From assembly GCA_947470005.1 (NCBI GenBank), contig CANISA010000056.1, positions 1 through 8,436 of the forward strand: DNA of 8,436 nt. Reading direction: 5' to 3'. Positions 1 to 7,516 of the stretch are shown here, one piece after another. Made by a program: the position numbers and the translations under genes. This DNA comes from Legionellaceae bacterium (GTDB lineage: Bacteria; Pseudomonadota; Gammaproteobacteria; Legionellales; Legionellaceae). Under the pieces are notes generated by a model, which saw only the letters and a program-made list of their open reading frames with translations, was not told where the DNA came from and searched no databases. The first letter of the stretch is position 1. Every line of letters starts with the position of its first letter.

Positions 1-433
1 CAGAAATCAAGGCATCATCAAACGCATTGTCTTTTAATAACAGGGTAAACAACTTGTCGCACGCAGGAGGCAGAGAGTCGCCATTGAGCCATTGTTTTTT
101 ACTGGCCTCAATGGCTTGCTGACGATTGCCTTGCTGATACACGGCAAAGTGTGCGTAGCATTGTAAGCTGGCATCCATGGAGGGTTGATAGTGTTGTGCA
201 AAGGTGGTCCAATCTTCTTTACGGGCCAGCTCATACAACCATTTTTCGCGTAATTTTTGTGAGAGAGGGGTTGTGCCATCCACAAAGCGAAGAAAGGCTG
301 GATCGGGTGTAATCGGTAGCTGTTTATTCCAGCTGGTGTAAGCCATGAATCGATTAAAGTAGAATTGATCAGCATTGGCCTCTACGCTGAGGCATAAGCC
401 AAGTGCGCAGAGAATAAATCGTATTAAGTTCAT
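1..433 (-). CDS. slt: Soluble lytic murein transglycosylase (Slt70 type), N-terminal part, cut by window edge
   Basis: Slt-type enzymes cleave the MurNAc-GlcNAc bond of peptidoglycan in the periplasm, forming 1,6-anhydro-muropeptides. Only the first 144 codons are present, and the reading frame is open to the left edge. Residues 1-21 form a signal peptide (hydrophobic stretch IRFILCALGLCLSV, likely cleavage after EANA). What follows resembles the start of the alpha-superhelical U-domain of Slt70: LREKWLYELARKEDW at 61-75, FAQHYQP at 78-84, QCYAHFA at 91-97, and LPPACDKLF at 121-129. The catalytic C-terminal domain lies outside the window, so activity cannot be judged. The ATG at 433 has AAGAG at 439-443 with 5-nt spacing. 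It starts 15 bp after the rpe stop, which suggests cotranscription. Family assignment is from recalled motif resemblance. Confidence 0.88.
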   Translation of the reverse strand, partial: MNLIRFILCALGLCLSVEANADQFYFNRFMAYTSWNKQLPITPDPAFLRFVDGTTPLSQKLREKWLYELARKEDWTTFAQHYQPSMDASLQCYAHFAVYQQGNRQQAIEASKKQWLNGDSLPPACDKLFTLLLKDNAFDDALIS

Positions 434-448
434 TATTACTCTTAAGTT

Positions 449-1141
449 TTAAGCTGTTTTGCGGAGCTGTTGCTGCAGGGTCGCGATCGTTTGATCGTAA
501 TCTATCCCATTGAATAGCGCTGAGCCAACAATAAATTGAGTCGCACCGGCGTTAGCAAGTCTCGCGATGTTGTCAGGGTTAACCCCGCCATCAACACAGA
601 GAGGCAACGCGGGGAACGCATCATGCACGTGTTTTATTTTCCTGATTATTTCAGGGATGAGTGTTTGGCCTCCAAACCCTGGGTTTACCGTCATGATCAG
701 AACGAAATCAAGTCGATGAATGCACCAGCGCAGGACGTCGATGGGTGTGGATGGATTCAATACTAGGCCGGCTTGGCAGTCCCGCGATTGGATAAGCTGT
801 AGACTGCGATCGAGATGAATGGTGGCATCAGGGTGAATGCTGATGCGTGTCGCACCCGCGTCGGCAAATTGCTCGATTAACGCATCCACAGGACGCGTCA
901 TTAAATGAACATCTATTCCTAGTTTAGGAAAATGTTGATGTAGCTTGCCCGCTATTCCTGGACCAAAAGTAAGGTTTGGGACGTAGTGGTTGTCCATGAC
1001 ATCCAAATGCACCATGTCAACGCCCGCGTGGATGAGCGCTCGGACTTCATCACCAAGGCATAGGCTGTCTGCTGATAAGAGGGATGGGAGGATTGCGTTG
1101 CGATGTTGGCTTTGTTGTTTAACCAAAATCAAATACTCCAT
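449..1141 (-). CDS. rpe: Ribulose-phosphate 3-epimerase
   Basis: Interconverts D-ribulose 5-phosphate and D-xylulose 5-phosphate in the cytoplasmic pentose phosphate pathway. The family signatures of this TIM barrel appear in order: PSLLSAD at 19-25, HLDVMDNHYVPNLTFGP at 45-61 (catalytic Asp47, metal-binding His45), DVHLM at 77-81 (metal-binding His79), VNPGFGGQ at 152-159, VDGGVN at 183-188 (second catalytic Asp184), and GSALF at 206-210. The reading frame is complete. The N-terminus is about 12 residues longer than usual. The ATG at 1141 lies 23 nt inside the upstream barrel gene and has no Shine-Dalgarno before it. A TTG at 1126 (residue 6) has GGAG at 1136-1139 with 9-nt spacing and could be the true start. 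Translation is probably coupled to the upstream gene. The epimerase role is near certain; the exact start is not. Confidence 0.96.
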   Translation of the reverse strand: MEYLILVKQQSQHRNAILPSLLSADSLCLGDEVRALIHAGVDMVHLDVMDNHYVPNLTFGPGIAGKLHQHFPKLGIDVHLMTRPVDALIEQFADAGATRISIHPDATIHLDRSLQLIQSRDCQAGLVLNPSTPIDVLRWCIHRLDFVLIMTVNPGFGGQTLIPEIIRKIKHVHDAFPALPLCVDGGVNPDNIARLANAGATQFIVGSALFNGIDYDQTIATLQQQLRKTA

Positions 1142-1829
1142 TGAAGAGGAAATTGATGGAGGCTAGTTGTAAATTAAAATTATAGGGATCGTTCTTTGGG
1201 CTGGTAAAGGTTGTGGTGGTGGTGCCAAGCCCACGCAAATCAATGGCAAATGAGGTGAAATCATCAAGAAAAAAACTCACACCGAGAATCATTTGACCCG
1301 CAGGGCGTGTGCTTGTGACGGCGTGTCGACCATTGGCGACTAAAACCTCGTTATTGTAAAATTTAACGGCATTGGATATATACGCGTATCCTACGCCAAA
1401 GCCTACATAAGGAACCGTGTCGGAGGTTCCATCGCCAAGGAAGTCGTAATATCCATTTCCAAAAAGAAAGCCTTCCGTTGTGCCTCCGTCGATCCGAAGC
1501 CCCGTGCTTGTGTTGTGGTTATGAATGGTGACATCGCCTAAACGTAAAAAACTGTAAGGGTTTTTGTTGTAAAGAAACTGGCCTTCAAGTCGAAAACTAT
1601 CACAGATTCGATAGCCGGCGTGCAAGTCCATATTGACTAATGCTGTGAAACCGAGCTTGCCCGCTTCAGGTAAATTTGTTGTCGGATTTGTAAACGTAAA
1701 ATTGGCACTCGGTTCGTAAGACCCTCCAAACAAAAGACCCACGTACAATCCCGACGCGGGATTGAGTGCGTGAGCTGAGCAGGCAACGGCAAGGAAGCCC
1801 ACGAGCGTGATATGGGTTGCTATTTTCAT
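1119..1829 (-). CDS. Outer-membrane beta-barrel protein, surface-antigen-like (paralogue 1)
   Basis: A 236-residue exported protein with a signal peptide at 1-21 (cleavage likely after SAHA). The mature part alternates aromatic/hydrophobic and polar residues, as in a small porin-like barrel of perhaps 8 strands. Near the middle it carries GNGYYDF at 124-130 followed by VPYVGFGVGYAYIS at 139-152, the pattern seen in OmpA-like and surface-antigen barrels of intracellular and environmental bacteria. A likely C-terminal strand, ASINFLF, ends at Phe229 and is followed by a 7-residue tail ending FDFG. The start has AAGGGA upstream, overlapping the stop codon of the preceding barrel gene 9 bp away, so translation is probably coupled. 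It resembles that neighbour in plan and central motif, which suggests an old tandem duplication. The specific function (adhesin, porin, structural) cannot be told. The Cys at 17 is not in a good lipobox. Confidence 0.8.
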   Translation of the reverse strand: MKIATHITLVGFLAVACSAHALNPASGLYVGLLFGGSYEPSANFTFTNPTTNLPEAGKLGFTALVNMDLHAGYRICDSFRLEGQFLYNKNPYSFLRLGDVTIHNHNTSTGLRIDGGTTEGFLFGNGYYDFLGDGTSDTVPYVGFGVGYAYISNAVKFYNNEVLVANGRHAVTSTRPAGQMILGVSFFLDDFTSFAIDLRGLGTTTTTFTSPKNDPYNFNLQLASINFLFNGVFDFG

Positions 1830-1838
1830 TGTGTTCCC

Positions 1839-2480
1839 TTACTTAAATCTGTCGTAATCAAAACGATATGTCACCCCTAGATTGCCCAAACTTGCTTGAA
1901 AAACATGACCTAAATCAAAAACATGAGGTGTTGCAAAGTAACGATAACTTATATTCAATGCGTAGTTTTCTGCAAAATTGTAAGTAATGCCAGCGACGCC
2001 TTGGTATGCGAATGTGCTGCTGGTTACTCGTAACGTAGACTCGGCGGTAGGTAACAGGTTGTCGAGTTGAACATTCAGCCACGCATACCCAATTCCGACG
2101 CCGAGAAAGGGTTGCAGGCAAGGAATTAGGCCGGGAAAATCATAATACACATTGCCCATGCCGAGGACGCCGTTATTGTACCCACCCACACGGGTTTGAC
2201 GCAGGTGGTTTTCATCAAAATGGTTGACGTTTGCATTCAGGAAGGTGAGCTCGCCTTCATAACGCATGGGGTTGCTTTTATACCCGAAGTTGCCACCGGC
2301 ATTAAACCCAGGCTGGTAGGACACATCCGTGTAGGCCGAGGCATGGTGTGTTATCTTTATATCATTAGGTATGTACGCATAACCGCCAAAGCCACTGGCA
2401 TACCAACCATCAATGGGTGTGGCCGAGTGAGCGATGGGTGATATTAGTAACAGTAAGGAAGAAAAAAACACGGATTTCAT
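1839..2480 (-). CDS. Outer-membrane beta-barrel protein, surface-antigen-like (paralogue 2)
   Basis: A 213-residue exported protein taken from the ATG at 2480. That start has AAGGA at 2486-2490 with 5-nt spacing and leads directly into a clean signal peptide (MKSVFFSSLLLLISPIAHSA, cleavage near residue 19-20). The open frame extends upstream to 2540 but would place a polar extension before the signal peptide, so I reject that start. The mature protein begins TPIDGWYASGFGGYAYIPN and has the central motif GNVYYDFPGLIP at 109-120, then PFLGVGIGYAWLNV at 124-137, matching the neighbouring barrel's YYDF...VGFGVGYAY. A likely C-terminal strand, LGVTYRF, ends at Phe207, followed by DYDRFK. It lies 63 bp after nadE with no terminator between, and 9 bp before the second barrel gene. 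An outer-membrane location is inferred from strand pattern and signal peptide; the role is unknown. Confidence 0.8.
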   Translation of the reverse strand: MKSVFFSSLLLLISPIAHSATPIDGWYASGFGGYAYIPNDIKITHHASAYTDVSYQPGFNAGGNFGYKSNPMRYEGELTFLNANVNHFDENHLRQTRVGGYNNGVLGMGNVYYDFPGLIPCLQPFLGVGIGYAWLNVQLDNLLPTAESTLRVTSSTFAYQGVAGITYNFAENYALNISYRYFATPHVFDLGHVFQASLGNLGVTYRFDYDRFK

Positions 2481-2543
2481 CATGTTCCTTGCGGTCGTTG
2501 AATGGTTCCTCCATGTTAGCGATTTACTTCTGTTTTGCAAGTT

Positions 2544-4151
2544 TTATGATGTAAATCCTGAGGTAAGTGGGTAGCGCCAATCTCGCCCAAACGCACATAC
2601 TGATATTTTAACACCAGGAGCCGCTTGTTTTCGTTTGTATTCATTACGCCTTAACAGTGTGATGACCCGGTGAACCACCGAAGGCTCATAGCCCAATGCA
2701 ATGATGTCTGTGGCACTTAATTGTTCCTCCATGTAGTGCGTGATGATGGCATCAAGAATGGCGTAGGGGGGTAAACTGTCTTGGTCGGTTTGATGTTCAG
2801 CCAATTCAGCAGATGGCGCACGGTTGATAACGCGCAACGGGATGACTGGGTGAAGATGATTGCGATAATGAGCTAAAGCATACACGGAGGTTTTGAGAAT
2901 ATCTTTTAAGACAGAAAATCCGCCACACATGTCGCCGTATAAGGTCGCATAGCCCACTGCTGTCTCACTTTTATTGCTGGTGGTGAGCACGAGGTTGCCT
3001 GATTTATTGGATAGCGCCATCAACAACGTCCCTCGGATCCGCGCTTGCAGGTTTTCTTCTGTCGTGTCAGCTGGGGCATTGTTCCACGCTGGCGTCAGGC
3101 TTGATAAGAACGTATGAAAAACGGGCTCGATTTCGATCGTTTTGTGTTGGACATTGAGAGTGTTTAATTGTGTTAAGGCATCCGCCACACTCATAGGTGC
3201 TGTGTATCGTGAAGGCATCATGATTGCGTGTACGCGTGCCGCACCGATGGCATCGACGGCGATGGCGAGCGTTAAGGCTGAATCAATTCCTCCGGAAAGT
3301 CCTAAAAGCACGCCTGGGAAGTTGTTTTTATTGACATAATCGCGAAGACCGCAACATAAGGCTTGATAAACAAGGGCGCAGCTATCTAACAAGGGTGCAA
3401 TCTCAAGACACGTTTTTTTGGGGGACGGCCAGGTTACGGTTTGCAGGTGAGGGACAAAAGCCGGCGCACGAGCGTATAAATTACCTTCAGGATCAAAGGC
3501 AAGGGATTGGCCATCAAACACCAGCTCATCTTGACCACCGACTAGATTAACATAGACAACAAATAGGCCTCGCTTAGCATGCGCTTGCAACAGGGCTTCG
3601 CGTACAGGCCCTTTAGTGACATCAAAAGGAGAGGCATTTAAGCAGAGCATCACGTTGGCACCAGCATCAATCAGTTGGTCAACAGGGCCTGGGTGCCAGA
3701 TGTCTTCACAAATACAAAGGCCTACGCGTTGCTCTTTAATCGTGAACACGCACGGCGTGGGCTCGCCTGAATGAAAATAACGCTTTTCATCAAAGACCCC
3801 ATCGTTGGGTAAATGCTGTTTGTGGTAGCGCGCGAGGCAGCGGCCCTGGTGAAGGAGGCTTGCTGTGTTGTAGCAGAGCCCTTCTTGATAGGCCGGGTGT
3901 CCTACGATGACGTGACAGTCGGCTGTGATCAATTGAATGGTGTTTAGCGCCTGTTGAACGCGTGTAAAAAGCTCAGGACGAAACAATAAGTCTTCTGGTG
4001 GGTAGCCTGTGATAGCGAGTTCAGGAAAAACGATGATATCGTGTGCGGCTTGGTGGGTTTGGATGATCTGGATGATTTCTTCTGCATTGGATTCGATGGC
4101 TCCAACGGTCATGTTGATTTGAGCCATTAAGATGGCGAGAGATTTGGACAT
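2544..4151 (-). CDS. nadE: Glutamine-dependent NAD+ synthetase
   Basis: Makes NAD+ from nicotinic acid adenine dinucleotide and ATP, using ammonia released from glutamine by its own N-terminal amidase domain; it is the last step of cytoplasmic NAD synthesis. The nitrilase-type domain (about residues 5-240) shows the Glu-Lys-Cys triad: Glu44 in FPELAITGYPPEDL, Lys111 in YHKQHLPN, and Cys148 in CEDIWHPG. The C-terminal synthetase domain has the ATP-pyrophosphatase loop LSGGIDSA at 285-292, then LTTSNKSETAVGYATLYGD at 389-407 and GGFSVLKDILKTSVY at 410-424. At 535 residues it matches the two-domain family size. The frame stays open up to 4301, but I place the start at 4151: the protein family begins there, and a strong promoter at 4188-4217 lies inside the longer version. 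The Shine-Dalgarno is weak. This is the first gene of the leftward operon. Confidence 0.96.
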   Translation of the reverse strand: MSKSLAILMAQINMTVGAIESNAEEIIQIIQTHQAAHDIIVFPELAITGYPPEDLLFRPELFTRVQQALNTIQLITADCHVIVGHPAYQEGLCYNTASLLHQGRCLARYHKQHLPNDGVFDEKRYFHSGEPTPCVFTIKEQRVGLCICEDIWHPGPVDQLIDAGANVMLCLNASPFDVTKGPVREALLQAHAKRGLFVVYVNLVGGQDELVFDGQSLAFDPEGNLYARAPAFVPHLQTVTWPSPKKTCLEIAPLLDSCALVYQALCCGLRDYVNKNNFPGVLLGLSGGIDSALTLAIAVDAIGAARVHAIMMPSRYTAPMSVADALTQLNTLNVQHKTIEIEPVFHTFLSSLTPAWNNAPADTTEENLQARIRGTLLMALSNKSGNLVLTTSNKSETAVGYATLYGDMCGGFSVLKDILKTSVYALAHYRNHLHPVIPLRVINRAPSAELAEHQTDQDSLPPYAILDAIITHYMEEQLSATDIIALGYEPSVVHRVITLLRRNEYKRKQAAPGVKISVCAFGRDWRYPLTSGFTS

Positions 4152-4187
4152 GGCAGGGCATCTTAATTTTGAAGTGATGATCGTGAG

Positions 4188-4217
4188 ATTATAAGTAAAC
4201 AAGACGCGCGCTGTCGA
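4188..4217 (-). promoter_or_regulatory. Predicted sigma70 promoter for nadE operon
   Basis: Read on the minus strand: -35 TCGACA (4217-4212, 5 of 6 consensus bases), 18-bp spacer, -10 TATAAT (4193-4188, 6 of 6). Transcription would begin near 4180, giving a leader of about 30 nt before the nadE ATG at 4151. This supports that start over the longer open frame. The whole barrel-rpe-slt string probably depends on it. Confidence 0.7.
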
Positions 4218-4227
4218 CAGGATCTCA

Positions 4228-4256
4228 TTTACGGCGAGGGTAAATGTCGATATGAT
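4228..4256 (+). promoter_or_regulatory. Predicted sigma70 promoter for yajC-secD-secF
   Basis: -35 TTTACG (4228-4233, 4 of 6 consensus bases), 17-bp spacer, -10 TATGAT (4251-4256, 5 of 6). The expected start is near 4263, giving a leader of roughly 57 nt before yajC. Its -35 box lies only 10 bp from the -35 of the divergent nadE promoter, so RNA polymerases could compete or share one regulator. Confidence 0.65.
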
Positions 4257-4319
4257 GTCACGCAAACTCGGGTATCGATGAGTTTGTCGCTGATTTAACA
4301 TTGGATTTTAGGAGAACAC

Positions 4320-4655
4320 ATGAGTTTTTTTATCAGTAATGCCCTGGCTGACACGGCTGCAGCAGCGCCTGCGCAAACAGACGGTACGTTTTCAATGATT
4401 ATGATTGCGGCTATTTTTGTTTTGTTTTATTTCATGTTAATTCGACCTCAAAATAAACGCGCAAAAGACCATCGCGAGTTGATTACTAAACTACAAAAAG
4501 GCGATGAAGTGATCACCACGGGTGGATTCTTGGCTAAAGTGGTTAGTTTAGACGACCAATACATCAAAGTAAGTCTTGCTGAAGGAACCGAAGTGAGCTT
4601 GCAACGGAGTGCTGTAAGCACCATTCTTCCCAAAGGCACATTAAAAGCGCTTTAA
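4320..4655 (+). CDS. yajC: Sec translocon accessory subunit YajC
   Basis: A small inner-membrane protein that joins SecD and SecF in the auxiliary complex of the SecYEG translocon. At 111 residues it is the usual family size. A short Ala-rich N-terminus is followed by one membrane segment at about 24-41 (SMIMIAAIFVLFYFML), then the diagnostic RPQNKRAKDH at 42-51 and the cytoplasmic domain with LQKGDEVITTGGFLAKV at 58-74. AGGAG at 4310-4314 precedes the ATG with 5-nt spacing. It is the first gene of the operon, with 20 bp between its stop and secD. The tRNA-modification genes tgt and queA, which often precede yajC, are not here; nadE lies divergently upstream instead. Confidence 0.96.
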   Translation: MSFFISNALADTAAAAPAQTDGTFSMIMIAAIFVLFYFMLIRPQNKRAKDHRELITKLQKGDEVITTGGFLAKVVSLDDQYIKVSLAEGTEVSLQRSAVSTILPKGTLKAL

Positions 4656-4675
4656 GTCGGTGATTGAGAGACGTT

Positions 4676-6532
4676 ATGCAAAATAAATATCCGCTTTGGA
4701 AAAACTTATCCCTTATTGGGATCGCAATACTGGCCTTCATTTATGCGGCACCTAATTTATACAGCGAAGATCCTGCAATACAAATTTCTTCACAATCGCC
4801 GATTGTTCCAGAGGTGTTGGAAGATGACGTCAAGCGCTTGCTTGATGCCGCGAAGGTTCCTGTACTCAGTATGGCCACGCGTGATGAGCGGTTGGAAGTG
4901 CGTTTTTCTTCAACGGATGTTCAGTTGCATGCACGTGATGTTATCAAAAATGGGCTGAGCGCTGATTATACGGTGGCGTTGAATTTGTTATCGTCTACGC
5001 CGGCTTGGTTGAGGGCGATTGGAGCCGAGCCCATGAAGCAGGGCTTGGATTTACGAGGAGGTGTTCATTTCCTTCTTGAAGTAGATATTGATAGCGTGAT
5101 CAGTCGCCGTTATGAAGGCCTAATGAAGTCAATTGGGCAAGACTTGCGTGAAGCAGGTATCCGTTATTCCGGGATTCGTTACGTGGCAGGCAAAGGCGTC
5201 GACGTTGGTTTCCGAACGACAGCGTTGCGCGATGAAGCATTAGCATTATTGAAACAAAAAACACCGTCCTTAGTTGTCCATGAATCTAAAAATACCTTGT
5301 CTTTAGTGGCTAGCTTATCAGCCGCTGAATTGGACACGATTCGTCAGAACACGATAGAACAAACCATGAGCATTTTACGTAAACGTGTGAATGAACTTGG
5401 GGTTGGCGAGGCTGTTGTTCAGCAGCAGGGATCAACGCGCGTTGCTGTGGACTTGCCAGGGATACAAGATGCTGCACGCGCGCACCAGATTTTGGGGGGA
5501 ACCGCGACGCTGCAATTTTATTTGGTTGATCAAGACAATGATGCTCACATTGCAAAACAGACGGGTGTCGTGCCTGTGAGCAGTAAATTGTATTCAATGG
5601 ATGGACAGCCCATCTTATTAAAACGACAGGTGGTTTTGAGTGGAGATTCGATCACCAGTGCGTCATCTAGCTTTGATCAAGAAACAGCAAGCCCTGCCGT
5701 GTCTATTCAACTGGGCGGCGGCGGAGAGTCCTTTTTTACGAAGGTGACACGCGAGAACATCGGTAAACGCATGGCGATTGTTTACATTGAGTCGAAAACG
5801 GTCATGCAATCGGTGGGGGATACCACTCAACATGAGACGCACCGTGAGGAGCGTGTGATCAGTGCACCGATGATTCAAGGTGCGTTGGGAAGTAATTTTC
5901 AGATAACCGGTATAAAGGATCCTAAAGAAGCGAGTAACTTGGCTTTATTGCTTCGTGCCGGTGCGTTGCCAACCGTCATTTATCCCATTGAAGAACGTAC
6001 GGTGGGCCCGACACTGGGCAAAGAAAACATTCATCGTGGCATGGTATCGCTGGAAGTCGGCATGGGGCTTATTCTTGTGTTGATGGTGATGTATTACCGG
6101 TTTTTTGGATGGGTCGCAAACACGGCGTTGTTGTTGAACCTGATGCTATTGTGTGCGCTGTTGTCCATGTTGGGTGCAACGCTGACCTTGCCAGGAATCG
6201 CAGGGATTGTCCTCACGGTGGGTATGGCGGTCGATGCTAATGTGCTTATTTATGAGCGTATTCGTGAAGAGTTGCGTGCAGGCTTTTCGCCACAGGCCGC
6301 TATTTACGCAGGGTACCAACGCGCATTTGCAACCATCTTGGATGCTAATATTACAACCTTAATTGTGGCGATTGTTCTCTTTTCTGTAGGCACTGGACCT
6401 GTGCGTGGTTTTGCTGTGACGTTGTCACTTGGCCTACTGACGTCCATGCTCACTGGCGTCACGTATACTCGCGCCATTGTTAATGCGATTTATGGTGGTC
6501 GAAACGTTAAAAAATTGTCAATTGGCATATAA
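4676..6532 (+). CDS. secD: Protein translocase subunit SecD
   Basis: An inner-membrane subunit of SecDF that uses the proton gradient to pull translocating proteins into the periplasm. It is 618 residues, close to E. coli SecD. The first membrane segment lies at about 10-24, followed by the large periplasmic region containing GLDLRGGVHFLLEVD at 123-137 and GGTATLQFYLVD at 274-285. The conserved LLRAGALPT at 425-433 and VGPTLGKENIHRG at 443-455 lead into five membrane segments (about 456-600). The signature GMAVDANVLIYERIREELRAG at 516-536 includes Asp520, equivalent to the proton-path Asp519 of E. coli. I chose the ATG at 4676 because GAGAG (4666-4670) sits 5 nt before it; an in-frame TTG at 4664 would add only MRDV and has no ribosome site. 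It is separated from secF by 17 bp. Confidence 0.98.
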   Translation: MQNKYPLWKNLSLIGIAILAFIYAAPNLYSEDPAIQISSQSPIVPEVLEDDVKRLLDAAKVPVLSMATRDERLEVRFSSTDVQLHARDVIKNGLSADYTVALNLLSSTPAWLRAIGAEPMKQGLDLRGGVHFLLEVDIDSVISRRYEGLMKSIGQDLREAGIRYSGIRYVAGKGVDVGFRTTALRDEALALLKQKTPSLVVHESKNTLSLVASLSAAELDTIRQNTIEQTMSILRKRVNELGVGEAVVQQQGSTRVAVDLPGIQDAARAHQILGGTATLQFYLVDQDNDAHIAKQTGVVPVSSKLYSMDGQPILLKRQVVLSGDSITSASSSFDQETASPAVSIQLGGGGESFFTKVTRENIGKRMAIVYIESKTVMQSVGDTTQHETHREERVISAPMIQGALGSNFQITGIKDPKEASNLALLLRAGALPTVIYPIEERTVGPTLGKENIHRGMVSLEVGMGLILVLMVMYYRFFGWVANTALLLNLMLLCALLSMLGATLTLPGIAGIVLTVGMAVDANVLIYERIREELRAGFSPQAAIYAGYQRAFATILDANITTLIVAIVLFSVGTGPVRGFAVTLSLGLLTSMLTGVTYTRAIVNAIYGGRNVKKLSIGI

Positions 6533-6549
6533 AATAATAGGAGGCGTTC

Positions 6550-7464
6550 ATGGAGTTTTTTAATCCGCAATCAAACATCGACTTCATGGGCGCTCGCAAA
6601 TGGACCGCGCTGTTGTCCGGATTGATTTTTATCGTCTCGATTGGGGCGTTACTGGTCAATGGATTGAAATGGGGGTTGGACTTTACCGGCGGCACACAGA
6701 TTGAAGTGACCTATCCCGAAGCGGCTGATCTTGTTTCTATTCGTGAGCAATTACGCCAAATAGGTTTTAAAGAAGCGCAGGTGATTCGTTATGGGGCATC
6801 CAACGACGTACTGATTAGCATTGCCCCTCGGGCTGGTAGCGACCAGGCTGCGCTGGTTGACCCGATCATGAAGGCACTTCCCGGTGCGGTGAAGCAACGT
6901 GTTGAGTTTGTAGGCCCACAAGTCGGCGCGGAGCTCGCCACAAAAGGTGCGCTTGCAATCGTTATTTCATTGCTTGCAACCATGATCTACATTGCGATGC
7001 GCTTTGAATATCGGTTGGCATTTAGTTCGGCGGTGGCGCTCGTTCATGACCCTGTTTTGATTCTCGGGGTGTTTGCGATGTTTGGCATTGAGTTTGATTT
7101 AAAAGCGCTGGCAGGGTTGCTCGCCGTGATCGGTTACTCGCTCAACGACACCATTGTGGTGTTTGATCGGGTGCGTGAAAATTTCGTGAAAATTCGTCGC
7201 GTGAGCCCCATTGAAATAATGAACACATCCATCAACCAGACGCTTTCACGAACCATCATGACCTCCGTGTTAACCTTGTTTGTTGTCGTGTCACTCTTCG
7301 TGTATGGCGGGGAAAGTATTCATGGGTTTGCACTGGCGCTGATTATTGGAATTGTTGTCGGAACATACTCTTCTATTTATGTAGCGGGCGCGTTGGCCGT
7401 TGCGATGGGACTAGATCGAAAAGATTTTCTGAAACCGACGACGAAGAGTATCGATGTGATTTAG
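6550..7464 (+). CDS. secF: Protein translocase subunit SecF
   Basis: Inner-membrane partner of SecD in proton-driven Sec export. It is 304 residues, slightly shorter than the 323 of E. coli. The first membrane segment is at about 18-37, then WGLDFTGGTQIEV at 41-53 (the SecF form of the D/F signature), a periplasmic domain to about 125, VGPQVGAELATKGALA at 121-136, and five more membrane segments. YSLNDTIVVFDRVRENF at 196-212 contains Asp200, matching the functionally important Asp213 of E. coli SecF. A strong AGGAGG (6539-6544) lies 5 nt before the ATG. It is the last recognised gene of the operon, followed by an AT-rich stretch and a terminator-like hairpin about 70 bp downstream. Confidence 0.97.
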   Translation: MEFFNPQSNIDFMGARKWTALLSGLIFIVSIGALLVNGLKWGLDFTGGTQIEVTYPEAADLVSIREQLRQIGFKEAQVIRYGASNDVLISIAPRAGSDQAALVDPIMKALPGAVKQRVEFVGPQVGAELATKGALAIVISLLATMIYIAMRFEYRLAFSSAVALVHDPVLILGVFAMFGIEFDLKALAGLLAVIGYSLNDTIVVFDRVRENFVKIRRVSPIEIMNTSINQTLSRTIMTSVLTLFVVVSLFVYGGESIHGFALALIIGIVVGTYSSIYVAGALAVAMGLDRKDFLKPTTKSIDVI

Positions 7465-7516
7465 CATATGGAGTGTGACAAGAAAAATTAATTTTAATGA
7501 CAAGGATGTAATTAAG

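Noticed and set aside
34..375. Minus-strand open frame of 113 codons at the left edge
   Set aside because: It is out of frame with the slt reading frame that covers the same bases and has signal-peptide and U-domain motifs; no ribosome site or family resemblance.
2481..2540. Upstream extension of the second barrel by 20 residues
   Set aside because: It would put a polar stretch ahead of a complete signal peptide, and the internal ATG at 2480 has a good ribosome site.
4152..4301. Upstream extension of nadE by 50 residues
   Set aside because: The extension matches nothing expected of the nitrilase domain, and a perfect -10 box and strong -35 for nadE lie inside it.
5310..5597. Minus-strand open frame of 95 codons inside secD
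   Set aside because: It lies entirely within the well-supported secD coding frame, with no ribosome site or recognisable product.
7484..7495. 12-bp palindrome AAAATTAATTTT between secF and the broken gene
   Set aside because: In AT-rich sequence such palindromes are expected by chance, and there is no promoter with proper spacing next to it to make an operator likely.
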